In this document: positions 55,364-64,000 of the stretch, piece by piece
Numbering within the stretch: position 1 is the first letter of the stretch
Layout of the letters: every line of letters starts with the position of its first letter
DNA from: Apodospora peruviana
Lineage: Eukaryota > Ascomycota > Sordariomycetes > Sordariales > Lasiosphaeriaceae
Direction of reading: 5' to 3'
NCBI GenBank assembly: GCA_033439685.1
Contig: JAUEDM010000008.1
Span: forward strand, 248,001-312,000
DNA length: 64,000 nt
Made by a program: the position numbers and the translations under genes
The notes under the pieces: model-generated
Databases searched by the model: none
What the model was told of the DNA's origin: nothing
What the model saw: the letters and a program-made list of their open reading frames with translations, nothing else

Positions 55364-56431
55364 CTACTCCAGGAACGAAGGCATTGAGCCATGGTCACAA
55401 TATGGCGTCGTAGGCAAGATCTGAGTGGCGTTACCATCCTCCCGCAACTGCTGAATCTCTCTCCGTTTCTGCCGAAGACGATGCGATAGTAAGAAGTCAA
55501 CAGCCATCATATAAGACAGCCTAGGAAAGCGCAAAGCGCCGACTTCTCTCCACCAAGCAATTGAGTCAGCCTTGTATGCAACGTTATCCACCGGTGGCTC
55601 TGATAAATACTGATCAAGTTCGTCCTGTGCTGGTAACGCAGCTGACTGCTTTGGTCGTATATTTTGTCGCCCTTGAGAGTCTGGGCAAGTCAGTGACCGA
55701 CTGAATGCCAGTCGGCGCTCAATATAGTCCAGAGCACTATTAGTCCCAGCTGCTGAAACGCTATCACAAGCTACCTCATGAGCCATGCTCGCGTATTTCT
55801 CTTCCCCAGACTCTCGTTAAACTTCTCTCATACGTCCTCTTCCATTCTGAGGTCTGGCGAGACGGGAGTTGGTTCCAGAGCCGCTCTAGAGCTTGCTATT
55901 TCTTGCAGGAGTGGAATACAATGGCCGCTACGTAAGCAGTTGAGGTCAGCTTGCCATAGTAGTCGCTCAGCTTCTTCCATCCAAGCTTGGTGTAAACCTT
56001 CAGAAGCCTCTGGGTCTTCGTATCCATATCATCGAACAGGCGAACCTCTTCCATGATCCGGTCGTCATTCTCTTCGATTATCACTCCTTGAACGGCCAGC
56101 TCGAGGTGGTCCAGCCGGTTGAAGCGATGAAGACGTAATGTGTAGTCTTTGGCTTGTTACGGAGGAGACTTTTCTCACATATCCATACAATCTTGTTGGG
56201 CTGTGACTTGTTGTCCTTCATTCTGAATCCGAATTGCCACCACCATGTCCACTCTCGAGAAAGGTCGTGACATATCGTGAAGCCGGGGAACTGGTCAAAT
56301 TTATCAGTCGTCCAAACACTGTAATCTTGAAACCTGCTGGGTGCATATCTTGTTGAGGCTGAACTGGTTGGTGGCTCGGAATGCAACGCCGCTGAGGAGT
56401 CATCCTCTATCTCTTCATCAAACGAGTCCAT
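55364..56431 (-). pseudogene. hAT transposase remnant (BED-like N-terminus and hATC C-terminus)
   Basis: The piece at 56431-56081 (ATG at 56431, MDSFDEEIEDD) includes WTWWWQFGFRMKDNK and IVWICEK, the region around a BED-type finger; the expected second cysteine after CEK is Ser. A second frame (56090-55896) has VRLFDDMDTKTQRLLKVYTK and YYGKLTSTAYVAAIVFH, and a third (55786-55364) has DELDQYLSEPP and SIAWWREVGALRFPRLSYMM, the conserved hATC dimerisation region. The catalytic middle is missing and frames change twice; it cannot be active. Confidence 0.75.
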
Positions 56432-57104
56432 AGTGGTTGGAAAGGCTACAAACAGTGCAGAGGCCAAGTCGAATTTGAATTGGCCGCTCGCTTCCTTTTC
56501 TTCGCGTCATATCCCGTTGTAGCGCGTCGCTGTCGCGTGTGGCTGCTTACGGCTACCTGATGGCTTATGTTGGGGGGGATTGCACCAAACTAGTGTGAAA
56601 AAGTTTCTTGTTGATCATTCCTAACTCTATGTTTGTGGTATCTGTCAGATGGAATAAATCCTCATAAAATCAACGAATCCAATGTGCATCGCTTCTGACA
56701 GTGTCTACCACAGGCATCTACATTCATGATCTGGTGGAAGGATCTAGAAGATGATGAGAGCTGGAACATTTTATCTAGTGGGTTTCACCCCACAGAGCAA
56801 TAGCTGTGATGCAAGGATCATGAGGAATTAGTCTCCCTCTAACACCTTACAAAGATGTTTTGGCAGACGCGTCCAGCGAAAGCACCGACATGTACTACCC
56901 TATCAATCCCTGACACCACCAATGGATGTGGCGATCGGCGATCAAATCGATCGATTGAATGTTGAGTCGATACGATATCGATCAAGCGGTGCTTCCAATC
57001 GATCGATATCGACCAACCGACAGCTGGGATCGATACGATCGAATTAAAATCGAATCGTCTGATCGAATCGATCAAATCAATCAGTCGATCGATTTCCAAC
57101 ACTG

Positions 57105-57112
57105 ATCAAACA
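57105..57112. repeat. right target-site duplication of the hAT element
   Basis: atcaaaca, identical to 54903-54910. Confidence 0.85.
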
Positions 57113-57178
57113 TCAACCGCCCACTCGCCAACCGACTCGAAACCCATGCTAAGTACAGTTACAAAACGCGGGCTGAAC

Positions 57179-57256
57179 TCCTGGATTTTGAACTAGGACT
57201 TCCAGTCTTGGAATTTGAACTAGGACTTCCGGCCTTGTATTTTGAGCTAGGACTTG
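57179..57256. repeat. three short tandem repeats coding a Ser-Pro motif
   Basis: gaactaggacttcc-g-cttg is repeated three times at about 27 bp. On the minus strand it codes the repeats SSPSSKYKAG, SPSSNSKTG and SPSSKSRSS at the end of the decayed gene described next. Confidence 0.65.
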
Positions 57257-57693
57257 AGCGGATTTCGGTTTTCTTGCTCTTTTCCTTATCCTTCCTCTCC
57301 TTATTATCAGCTTTACAGCGTTCGCATGACTCGAAGTCCGAATTGGTCCTCTGGTTTAGGTTATAAAAGTAGAGATTCGACTTACCACCCTCTTTACAAA
57401 TGGCTGGATGAACGCTTATATCATTAGTTAAGAGCTGGTCCTTATTTAGCAGTCCCTTGCCTTACGCAACTAGACAAATAAGGACATTGTTGATGACTGG
57501 GTGCGTTTTCTTCTTATACCCATTCGGGCTCTTATCCGGACCATTCCTATATGGGCAATATGCGTAGAAAAACACTGGGACGTCCCTAAAGACACACATA
57601 ATGAACTGATAAATCGATAATTACCGGATATTGGTTCTCTTTGTAGGTATGGCTAGTGATATGTAGTCGTCTTTGGACAGCGGGGGTGGAAGA

Positions 57694-57698
57694 GTATC
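57694..57698. repeat. target-site duplication of the solo LTR (left)
   Basis: gtatc, identical to 57961-57965. Confidence 0.8.
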
Positions 57699-57960
57699 TG
57701 TCACGGCCGTCATCAAGGATCGATGGACGAACTCATCAATTGGGCGCTATCAACGAAGATTCTAAACTGCAGAGGAAAGGGAAGAAAAGAACAATCCTTG
57801 GAGCGCGAAGCGCGACAAGCTTCATCGTGGGGTGGGACCCCTTGACCTTCGTTGCTCCTGATTGGTCCTAGTGGCTGAGTCTCCACACCGTTCCCAACGA
57901 TAGCTCTGCGGGGCGGCTGGGAGGCATGAAACAAGGGTCTGGGAGGGCTTGGTCCTCACA
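57699..57960 (-). mobile_element. solo LTR of the chromovirus, inverted
   Basis: 262 bp, identical by eye to the LTRs at 48733 and 54600 but in the opposite orientation, with its own 5-bp duplication gtatc. It is the product of LTR-LTR recombination of a second, recent copy. Confidence 0.92.
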
Positions 57961-57965
57961 GTATC
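57961..57965. repeat. target-site duplication of the solo LTR (right)
   Basis: gtatc, identical to 57694-57698. Confidence 0.8.
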
Positions 57966-59060
57966 CAATTATTAGAGTAGTAAGTTATTTCTTATCAGGT
58001 CTGTAGCGATAGTAACGACGAAAAGACGGAGACCTAGTTAGGAAAGAAGTAAGGATATGCTGTATTTATATTGAGATGGAGTCTAACTACTATGGCTCAC
58101 CTGTCTAAGTTTGTTTAAAGTGAAGAAATTAATAACATGATGGTAAGTTTGGCCAAGCCGTCACAGAACGGTGATTTAGGGCACCAGGCCCCTGTGACGC
58201 ATATACTTGGTGGGATACAGAACATGCAGAGTATTCGTTGTTACTATTGCTATCCATTTCCGATGGAATCATCATTGCTCAGTGATAAGGGGTGCTTGCA
58301 GATTGCTCACAACTCAGCCAACCGTAATATTAGTCATTAGAGGACGTTTAGCTCTATCAGGCTATTTCATAATCTCATTATTAGGTCTCTAGTGAGTCAA
58401 AGCGGTTCCAAAGTACAATAAATGACTAGCATTGCTAGGGCGTTCGTGGGTTGATGCTTCCTGGTAAGGCTGCCCTGAACTTGACCTGTAAGCCTTCTCA
58501 GATTTCTTTCTTTGCTCTGAATTATCTCTTGCCTTTTGCATGAGTGTGGTATCGATTGTGAATGGCTAGCATATCTTACGATCTACGCTTGCTAAGTTTC
58601 TAGGGCCATCCAGTTTAGCTTGGTTTAAACCTTTCTGTCCCTCTTAATAGCGACTGGGACTTACCAAGATGATGGCTCATGGGATTGTTATGGGTTAACG
58701 ACTTGTTCCCTCCCTACAGGACTGGTATTACCCAGTTCACCAGATCTTTGTAAAAGAAAAAAGGGACCGCAGGTAAATCAGCCTTAGAACCCGCAACTAC
58801 ATAATGCGTGTGTAACTACCTCATGTTCTACCTACCCGAGGCAAAGATGCCGAGACGGAAGTTGTGATTTCGTGAAACTATATTGTTAAACCCCGCTCGG
58901 TTTCTCACATAAGGGTTGTCTATCGAAGAGAAAGCGTCCCTTTCTCCCTCTCCCTCTCTTTATTCTCTTGTGTTCCAGCGATACGCAGTCAGAGCATCAA
59001 CGACCAGAGCCATGGATGCGGCCGCAGTGACTCTCCTCCAAACCCTATCGACCCGGAGGT
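57966..59060. other. intergenic, no gene seen
   Basis: About 1.1 kb, AT-rich, without a coding frame I can support. The open frame from 58916 is mostly out of frame with the HET-like motifs that follow. Confidence 0.4.
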
Positions 59061-60000
59061 CTTCTGGGAGCACTACCACTTCCGAACCAAATGACACATC
59101 ATTCATTTGGGAATGCTGCTCCGGGATCAAGACAGAGACCGCATGGAATCAAGAGCATGTCTTCGTTGGGGTTATTACGAAGCGTCAGTGGAGCAGTACT
59201 GTGCAGAGCTTGGAGGACGCGGACGAACAGTCGTCGCTCGATGACTTGGAAGGGACTGCAGGTTTGGTATCCGGTAGTTACGAACTACTCGAGGAAGCAA
59301 CTCACTTTGGAGAAGGACCGCCTGCCAGCTCTCGCGGGCATGGCTTCGCGGTTGGCGTGGAGTTTTGGCACGACGTATCTTGCTGGATTGTGGAAGGAAG
59401 ACTTAGCCTGGGGCCTATGTTGGTTCGTTTCACCGCCATGGCCAAACGCAGCGTATGCCGATTCGGCGCCACGATGAGGTTCCCAGTTGGAGCTGGGCAT
59501 CACTCACGCCCGCGACGTGTGTTTTGGTAATTTAGCGAGCGCCTGTGAGGCAGAGTCATTGATAAAGTTGCTGGGTACGGAGGTTGACGAGATCTACCCG
59601 GGCAAATTTGGCCAGATTCGCGGTGGTAGGCTGCTAGTTGAGGGGCACATATGGCGAGGAGTTCTGAAACGCTTTCTGGGCGACTCAAATAGTACCAACT
59701 CGGTGCTGTGGGACTGCGATGCCACTGGAATATTTGATGAAGGGCCTGACAGCCCTCCCAAAGCGAGATGTTATCTCGATGACGGTACCTGGCTTTCAAA
59801 GCAGTTGGACCCGTTTAGACTGCTGGCTGCTGCTTGTGGGGAAACTGGACACAGCGGTGATACTATGGGCGCTGGAGGACGCTAGAGCTGGGTTAGAAGA
59901 AGAAGCAAAGATCTATAAGCGTATTGGTCTTGTCAACGCAGGTATTAGCAATGCTCTTGGAAGAGTTATTTTTTTTTTGGTAAGCCGGCGACACTGGTGA
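59061..60000 (+). pseudogene. decayed HET-domain gene, C-terminal half
   Basis: Plus-strand fragments in HET order: VTNYSRKQLTLEKDRLPALA and TYLAGLWKEDLAWGLCWF (about 59270-59430), then VPSWSWASLTPAT in another frame (about 59481-59520), then back to a frame giving THARDVCFGNLASACEAES and GRLLVEGHIWRG (about 59500-59660), then a shifted tail LLLVGKLDTAVILWALEDAR and AKIYKRIGLVNAG (about 59820-59950). At least three frame changes are needed and the N-terminal HET core is absent. It is a relic of a second, separate HET gene. Confidence 0.65.
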
Positions 60001-60317
60001 TAGTGTAACACGTTTATTCTTAGAATTGACAGAGAGTCCAAGGGCTGCAGAGTTCTTATGCCCTCTGCAGACCCCATGCCAGTACGGTATCACTGCAATA
60101 AGATTTCCAAATCCCGGTAAAAGAGTACCTACAGTCTGGCAAGGCGTTCATACAGCCCTTTAAACCCTCCTTTTGAAAAAAAAAAAGAAAAAAAAAAAAG
60201 AAAAAAAAAAAAAGAAAAGAAAAAAAGAAAAAAAAAAAAAATATGGCTGATTCCCCGTAATGACCAGTGCCATATATATTATCACCTCCTACACCCTAAA
60301 GAAAACATATACTCAAA
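60001..60317. other. intergenic with A-rich microsatellite
   Basis: An A-rich tract with interspersed G at about 60175-60241 lies downstream of the 3' end of the orphan gene. Confidence 0.6.
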
Positions 60318-63300
60318 TTATTTTCCACTAGCACGCGCCCTCTTTATCCTCCTTAACAGACCTGATTCCCGCTCAGCACTTTCACTTTGGCTCGAATCAC
60401 CACCATTATGCCTGTCATCATTCCAAGTCCACCAAGCCCCGCGCTTCTTATCACTACCACCTCCTTTCGCTTGCTCCTCCCTACGACCACTACCGCTGCC
60501 CTCGTCCGAAGTTGCCACTGACGTCGGGGGAGTGGTCGCTCCAGCTGGCAGGGTATGGTTCGAGTTCAAGTCGTCTTGCGAACGCGACGACGAGCCACTG
60601 GAAAAACTCAAAGATACCCGACTTGTCTTGTGTGACAGATCCGAATCTGATGACAGACTATCCTTCTCCGAACCATGCTCTGCCAGGAGTGCAGTAGTAG
60701 TTGTTGTTTGGGGAGTAGCCTTCCATGACCACTTCCGCGTCGGCGGCGTGCCGAAGATCAGGGCACCGTTCGGGTAGGTGGAGAGCATGTCTGCGGCGGC
60801 TAGGGCTGTGTTGTCTCTGTTGTAGAGAAAGTTCATGGCCGAAGGTGCTAGTTCTTGGATCGGGATCGGGATCTGGGGGTGAAAAGTTGCAGGGGTTTTG
60901 GATCCTTCGCACGCGCATCTGCTAAACGGCGAAGTGGGGGAAGAGGATTCGGATATGTGCCATGTGATGCCCGGTGCAATGGTAACGGGGTTCGTCGATG
61001 CGTCGCCTATCCTTTCAGTAATGGTTCGGAGATCAGCCACGCTGACGCAGAGGTAGTGCTGGTCTCTAGGTACCATCGCCCAGTCCTGGCAGATCTGCTG
61101 TTTGGGACAGATAGTAGATGGGCGGACAAGGTCGCCGAACCCGCGCCCAAAGAGCGTCACGGCCGGTATGGCGCGCGTATAATCCACCCAAGTTGTGCTG
61201 ATCGCGTGCGTTGGTAGCGTAGCGACTTTGAGATGGAACGGGTCGCGGTCTCCGGCGAGATCGGCAAAGTCCCAGCCCTCGAGGCGGTCGTGGAGACGCG
61301 GCTTCGCATTGACGCCTTTGTAGGAAGCCTCGACACGGGTCTTATGGTCGACAAGCTTCTCGAGCGTCTCGTAGAGCTGTTCGGTGCGGTCTTGGATCGT
61401 TGTCGTTTGCACCCGCGTGTGCGGCGTGGACTCGATCCTGCCGTCGGGCATGACACGTTCGATAGTCTCAGTCCTTTGCTCCTCTCGGTACAGAACCAGG
61501 GCCCGGTTTGTCTGGTTTAGCAGTACCTCAAGTGCCGCGCCTGTGTTATAGGCCTGCTGACTCGGTTCGCGGAACTGCGACTCGTCGAAGAGAAATTCGG
61601 TCGAGAATTCGTCGGTCGAGGACTGATGCAGCGAGGCGCGCAACAGATGGAGCAGAGTGCTTGCGCCATCCACGAGCCAGCCGCGATTGTCATCAACATC
61701 CCACAGGGTGAAGTACCTTTGTCGAATCCAGCGCAGCTTCGCGATATAGCCCCCTCGGGTGATGCGGACCGGGATGTCCTTGTGGCCAACACTGAACTGA
61801 CACCCGCCCGTGACAATCTGGCCGACGGAGAAGGACACTTTCTCTAGACAAAAGTCTTTCCCGGGTGGCTTGAGCTTTGATCCCTTGATGTCGTAGTTCA
61901 TGTCTTTCGATCCTTTTGCCTTTGTTAGCGTCGTCTTCAAGCTTCCTTGCCCCAACAGACATGGGACAAGTCTAGATAGGTGCTGTGACGGAAAGAATAC
62001 ACCATTCCATCGAGTACTTTACAAGGGTCCAGCTCGTGACTTCTCAGGGCTCTTGATAGGCATCCTGGAAATCCCTATTTAAGCTGCAAAAGATGGCTTG
62101 TAATTGTCGTGTCAGGCCCTAGCAGCCGATCGCAGAAGATGTCACATGCAAGGATGTTGCAGGGTTTTGTAAAAAGCACTTGACGGCTACTATTTACCGT
62201 GGAGTGGTGTATAATTCAACTTACCAGCGCATATCCTAGCTTCGGTACACCATCCCAAGATGTGGCGCCCGTTGGCGATCTCGTCCAATGCAGTGTCGAC
62301 GCACCGGATGTCCTCAAAGTTGGGGTAAGGAAGCCTGCTGCCATCGTCAGTGCAGGAAAGATGCCACACAAGCGCACCATCCATCGTGTCTGTCGGGAAG
62401 ACGGCCGTTGAGAACCCCTTCAGCAGACTTTTCCCTGCGTATTGGTGGATTCGTGGTGATTCAGTCAGTCGAGACATCATATTCAGCGGGACCTCCAGAC
62501 CGCTGTTATACCGACTTCGTCTCGGGATGGGATAGCCCTCCACGACAACTGGATTCCGGAACAGCTTGTGCCAGCATTGACCAGCAGTGCTCGGGTCGGA
62601 CGAGATCTTGCGGGTCAGGAAGTGCAGGCTGCAGACGGATTTCGAGGCTAGACCTTTCAGATGAGGGGAGATATCGATCACAGGCAAAGAAAAGAACAGG
62701 TCCTTGTCCGTTTCGGACGTCCTCATTGCTGCTCCGAGCCAGGCAATCTGTTCAACGACCTCGGCCACACTGTCCGACGAACCCTGGACCTCTACCGAGA
62801 GGCGAGAGTCCACTTTCAGTTTTATGAAGGTCTTGTCCGGTAGCGTTCCTTCACATTCGCTCCCTGAATCCAGTGCGCGCTTCAATATAGAAAGCAGACA
62901 CGGACCGGAAGCCGGCCACGTCTGGCGAATGTACATCTCGCAGGGAAGAGCTTGCGCATCGGTCGCAGAGCCGGTCAGCGTGATGGTCTCGGCGAGAAGC
63001 TTCCCAAGGGGTCCGGTCGAGCCGGCAAACTGTTGTTTTAGAAACGCAACCGGATCCCAGTCTGCGGTTAGGTTCAAGGTGAATCTCTCCGAGGGTCGCC
63101 TGTTGCTCACTTCCTTTGGGCAGCCTGCTTCGAGGTGGCGAACGACTTGGTTGTGGATTCTGCCACAGGTCCGTTCCTGGCCGGGCACTGTAGCGAGGGA
63201 GAGCTCCCGTTTTAATGCCGCTGTCAACCAAAGGTAGGCCGCGGATTTGAAGACTATCTTGGTATAGTCTCCCTTGCTCGGGAGAGCGATGATGTCGTCA

Positions 63301-64000
63301 TCTTCCTCTCCGGCAGCGCCGGCAGCATCGAAACCTTCATCATCCAGGTCTGGAAGCTGAAACGGAGGCTCAATATCGTCGTTCCCAAGACCGTCAAGCC
63401 ACCCCCGGATGAAGGCGTGCACGGTTGACATGTCAACCCTTTCCTTCCGATGGCTCGAACCCCCAGAGCCACAGCTCTGGGAGTCCATAGCAAGAGCCGA
63501 TTGAAATCGGGACGCGATGTTACTAGAAGTCGGAAGAAGGATTAGTTCAACATAAAATGCCATCAATGTTGTGGATGCGTTGTTAGTTCCAACTCACTTC
63601 CGATACTTATGAATAAAGAACATGATCTCTCTCTCCGTCCTGCCTGAGCCTGTGCATCCTAATCTCAAGGCAAATGCCCTGAGTAATCGTGGCAGGCTGC
63701 GGCCAAGTGCTTCGACGAGCTGCGCATCCTCCTCGCTCCTCTTCGCCGTTTCGGTTGTAACATAGTCTACCAACGTCTCGGCAAACTGAAGAGTGTACAT
63801 CTCCACGTCATCCTCGGAGACGCTCTGCGCTACCGAGTAGACGGTTGCCGCGTAATCGACTTCGCCGGCGTCACCGGTGGGATCTTGGGGAACATCTTCG
63901 GGGGTCTGCATCATGCTGAGCCTCCCCACGGACCCGTAACCGGAATCTGTGTTTGGCGTTGGGAATTTTGATGCCGTGTCGACAATGGTGTTGGGGTCGT
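60318..64000 (-). CDS. large fungal orphan-family protein, 5' end beyond the window
   Basis: Three exons seen: 64000 (incomplete)-63598, 63522-62225 and 61912-60318, with introns of 75 and about 312 bp; about 1,098 codons are visible. The visible N-terminal part has TPNTDSGYGS and a helical region ending MFFIHKYR. The middle carries blocks I associate with a lineage-expanded ascomycete family: WHKLFRNPVVVEGYPIPRR, GLEVPLNMM, DGALVWHLSC and RHILGWCTEA. The third exon continues it (KDMNYDIKGSK, CLEKVSFSVGQIVTGGCQFS, YFTLWDVDDNRGWLVDGAST), and the protein ends in a Ser-rich, basic tail. No enzyme motif is evident; function is unknown. The second intron is unusually long for this window and its acceptor is uncertain (61913 preferred; another lies about 30 bp upstream), but the family order argues for one gene rather than two. 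Confidence 0.75.

Larger units (their letters stand above)
54911..57104 (-). mobile_element. hAT DNA transposon, internally deleted
   Basis: A 2,194-bp element with terminal inverted repeats cag(a/t)gttggaaatcgat at both ends and a perfect 8-bp duplication atcaaaca, the diagnostic hAT signature. Both subterminal regions are crowded with atcgat/gatcgat words, including about 3.5 tandem units of 31 bp at 54985-55100; hAT transposases bind such subterminal repeats. The interior holds N-terminal and C-terminal transposase pieces only, so it is a non-autonomous deletion derivative. Confidence 0.88.
57173..57698 (-). pseudogene. decayed gene of unknown family, split by a solo LTR
   Basis: Minus-strand coding remnant. 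From the LTR junction: DTLPPPLSKDDYISLAIPTK and RTNI, then a probable 39-bp intron (gtaatt to tttag near 57625-57587), then RDVPVFFYAYCPYRNGPDKS, KTHPVINNVLICLVA, an in-frame TAA, and without frame change GKGLLNKDQLLTNDISVHPA, SNLYFYNLNQRTNSDFESC, ERCKADNK and a Lys-rich, Ser-Pro-repeat tail ending at 57173. The cysteine pattern (CPYR, ICK, CERC) suggests a zinc-binding or cysteine-containing fungal protein, but I do not recognise the family. The stop codon and the LTR insertion would inactivate it. A TATA-like tataaatac on the minus strand near 58068 may be its old promoter. Confidence 0.5.

Noticed and set aside
54930..57110. CRISPR-like or satellite array from the regular atcgat repeats
   Set aside because: They lie strictly inside the hAT termini, have no unique spacers, and are explained as subterminal transposase sites.
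61693..61962. Alternative gene start at the third exon of the orphan gene
   Set aside because: It is in another frame; the conserved family order continues across the intron, so a separate gene is less likely.

Overview
This window is nuclear DNA of a filamentous ascomycete (Pezizomycotina, most likely a Sordariomycete). The evidence is short 54-75 bp GT-AG introns with CTRAY-type branch sites, many single secreted enzymes with their own promoters, HET-domain genes, a secreted catalase-peroxidase, and fungal transposon families (MULE, hAT, Ty3 chromovirus). There are no operons; genes lie on both strands, separated by 0.3-4 kb. I re-derived exon structures by hand: every multi-exon model below keeps its frame across all junctions.

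Left part (0-16 kb): a secreted PQQ-type quinoprotein (783-2591), a secreted M43 metalloprotease (3999-4973), a six-cysteine small secreted protein (5834-6085), a small basic NLS-bearing protein (7478-7801), an internally deleted MULE transposon (8081-9258, 9-bp target duplication), an F-box relic, a secreted DUF1996 protein (10638-11977), a glycine-zipper protein (13175-13795) and a secreted His-rich, SURNod19-like protein (14468-15825).

Middle (16-30 kb): a decayed HET gene, then a disturbed patch with a coiled-coil/TM gene whose 5' region is duplicated in inverse orientation, a short dispersed repeat in three copies, and a serine-protease gene (21690-24077) whose protein ends in repeated amphipathic/hydrophobic segments. 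A large polytopic membrane protein (26601-29117) and a secreted SMP-30/gluconolactonase-like protein follow.

Right-middle (31-48 kb): a four-exon phospholipase D superfamily gene, a five-exon secreted catalase-peroxidase, a gene-free stretch of about 4.2 kb, an intact three-exon HET gene and a KHA1-type K+/H+ antiporter.

Right part (48.7-64 kb): a transposon cluster. It holds a structurally complete Ty3/gypsy chromovirus with identical 262-bp LTRs and target duplication ctaaa, a hAT element reduced to N- and C-terminal transposase pieces (8-bp duplication atcaaaca), and an inverted solo LTR of the same chromovirus (duplication gtatc) inside a decayed gene of unknown family. A second decayed HET gene and a large orphan fungal gene running off the right edge close the window.

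Functionally the window combines secreted enzymes facing the environment (quinoprotein, M43 protease, DUF1996, KatG, SMP-30) with self-recognition type genes (HET) and mobile elements. Several of the accessory loci are visibly decaying, while the chromovirus looks very recent.
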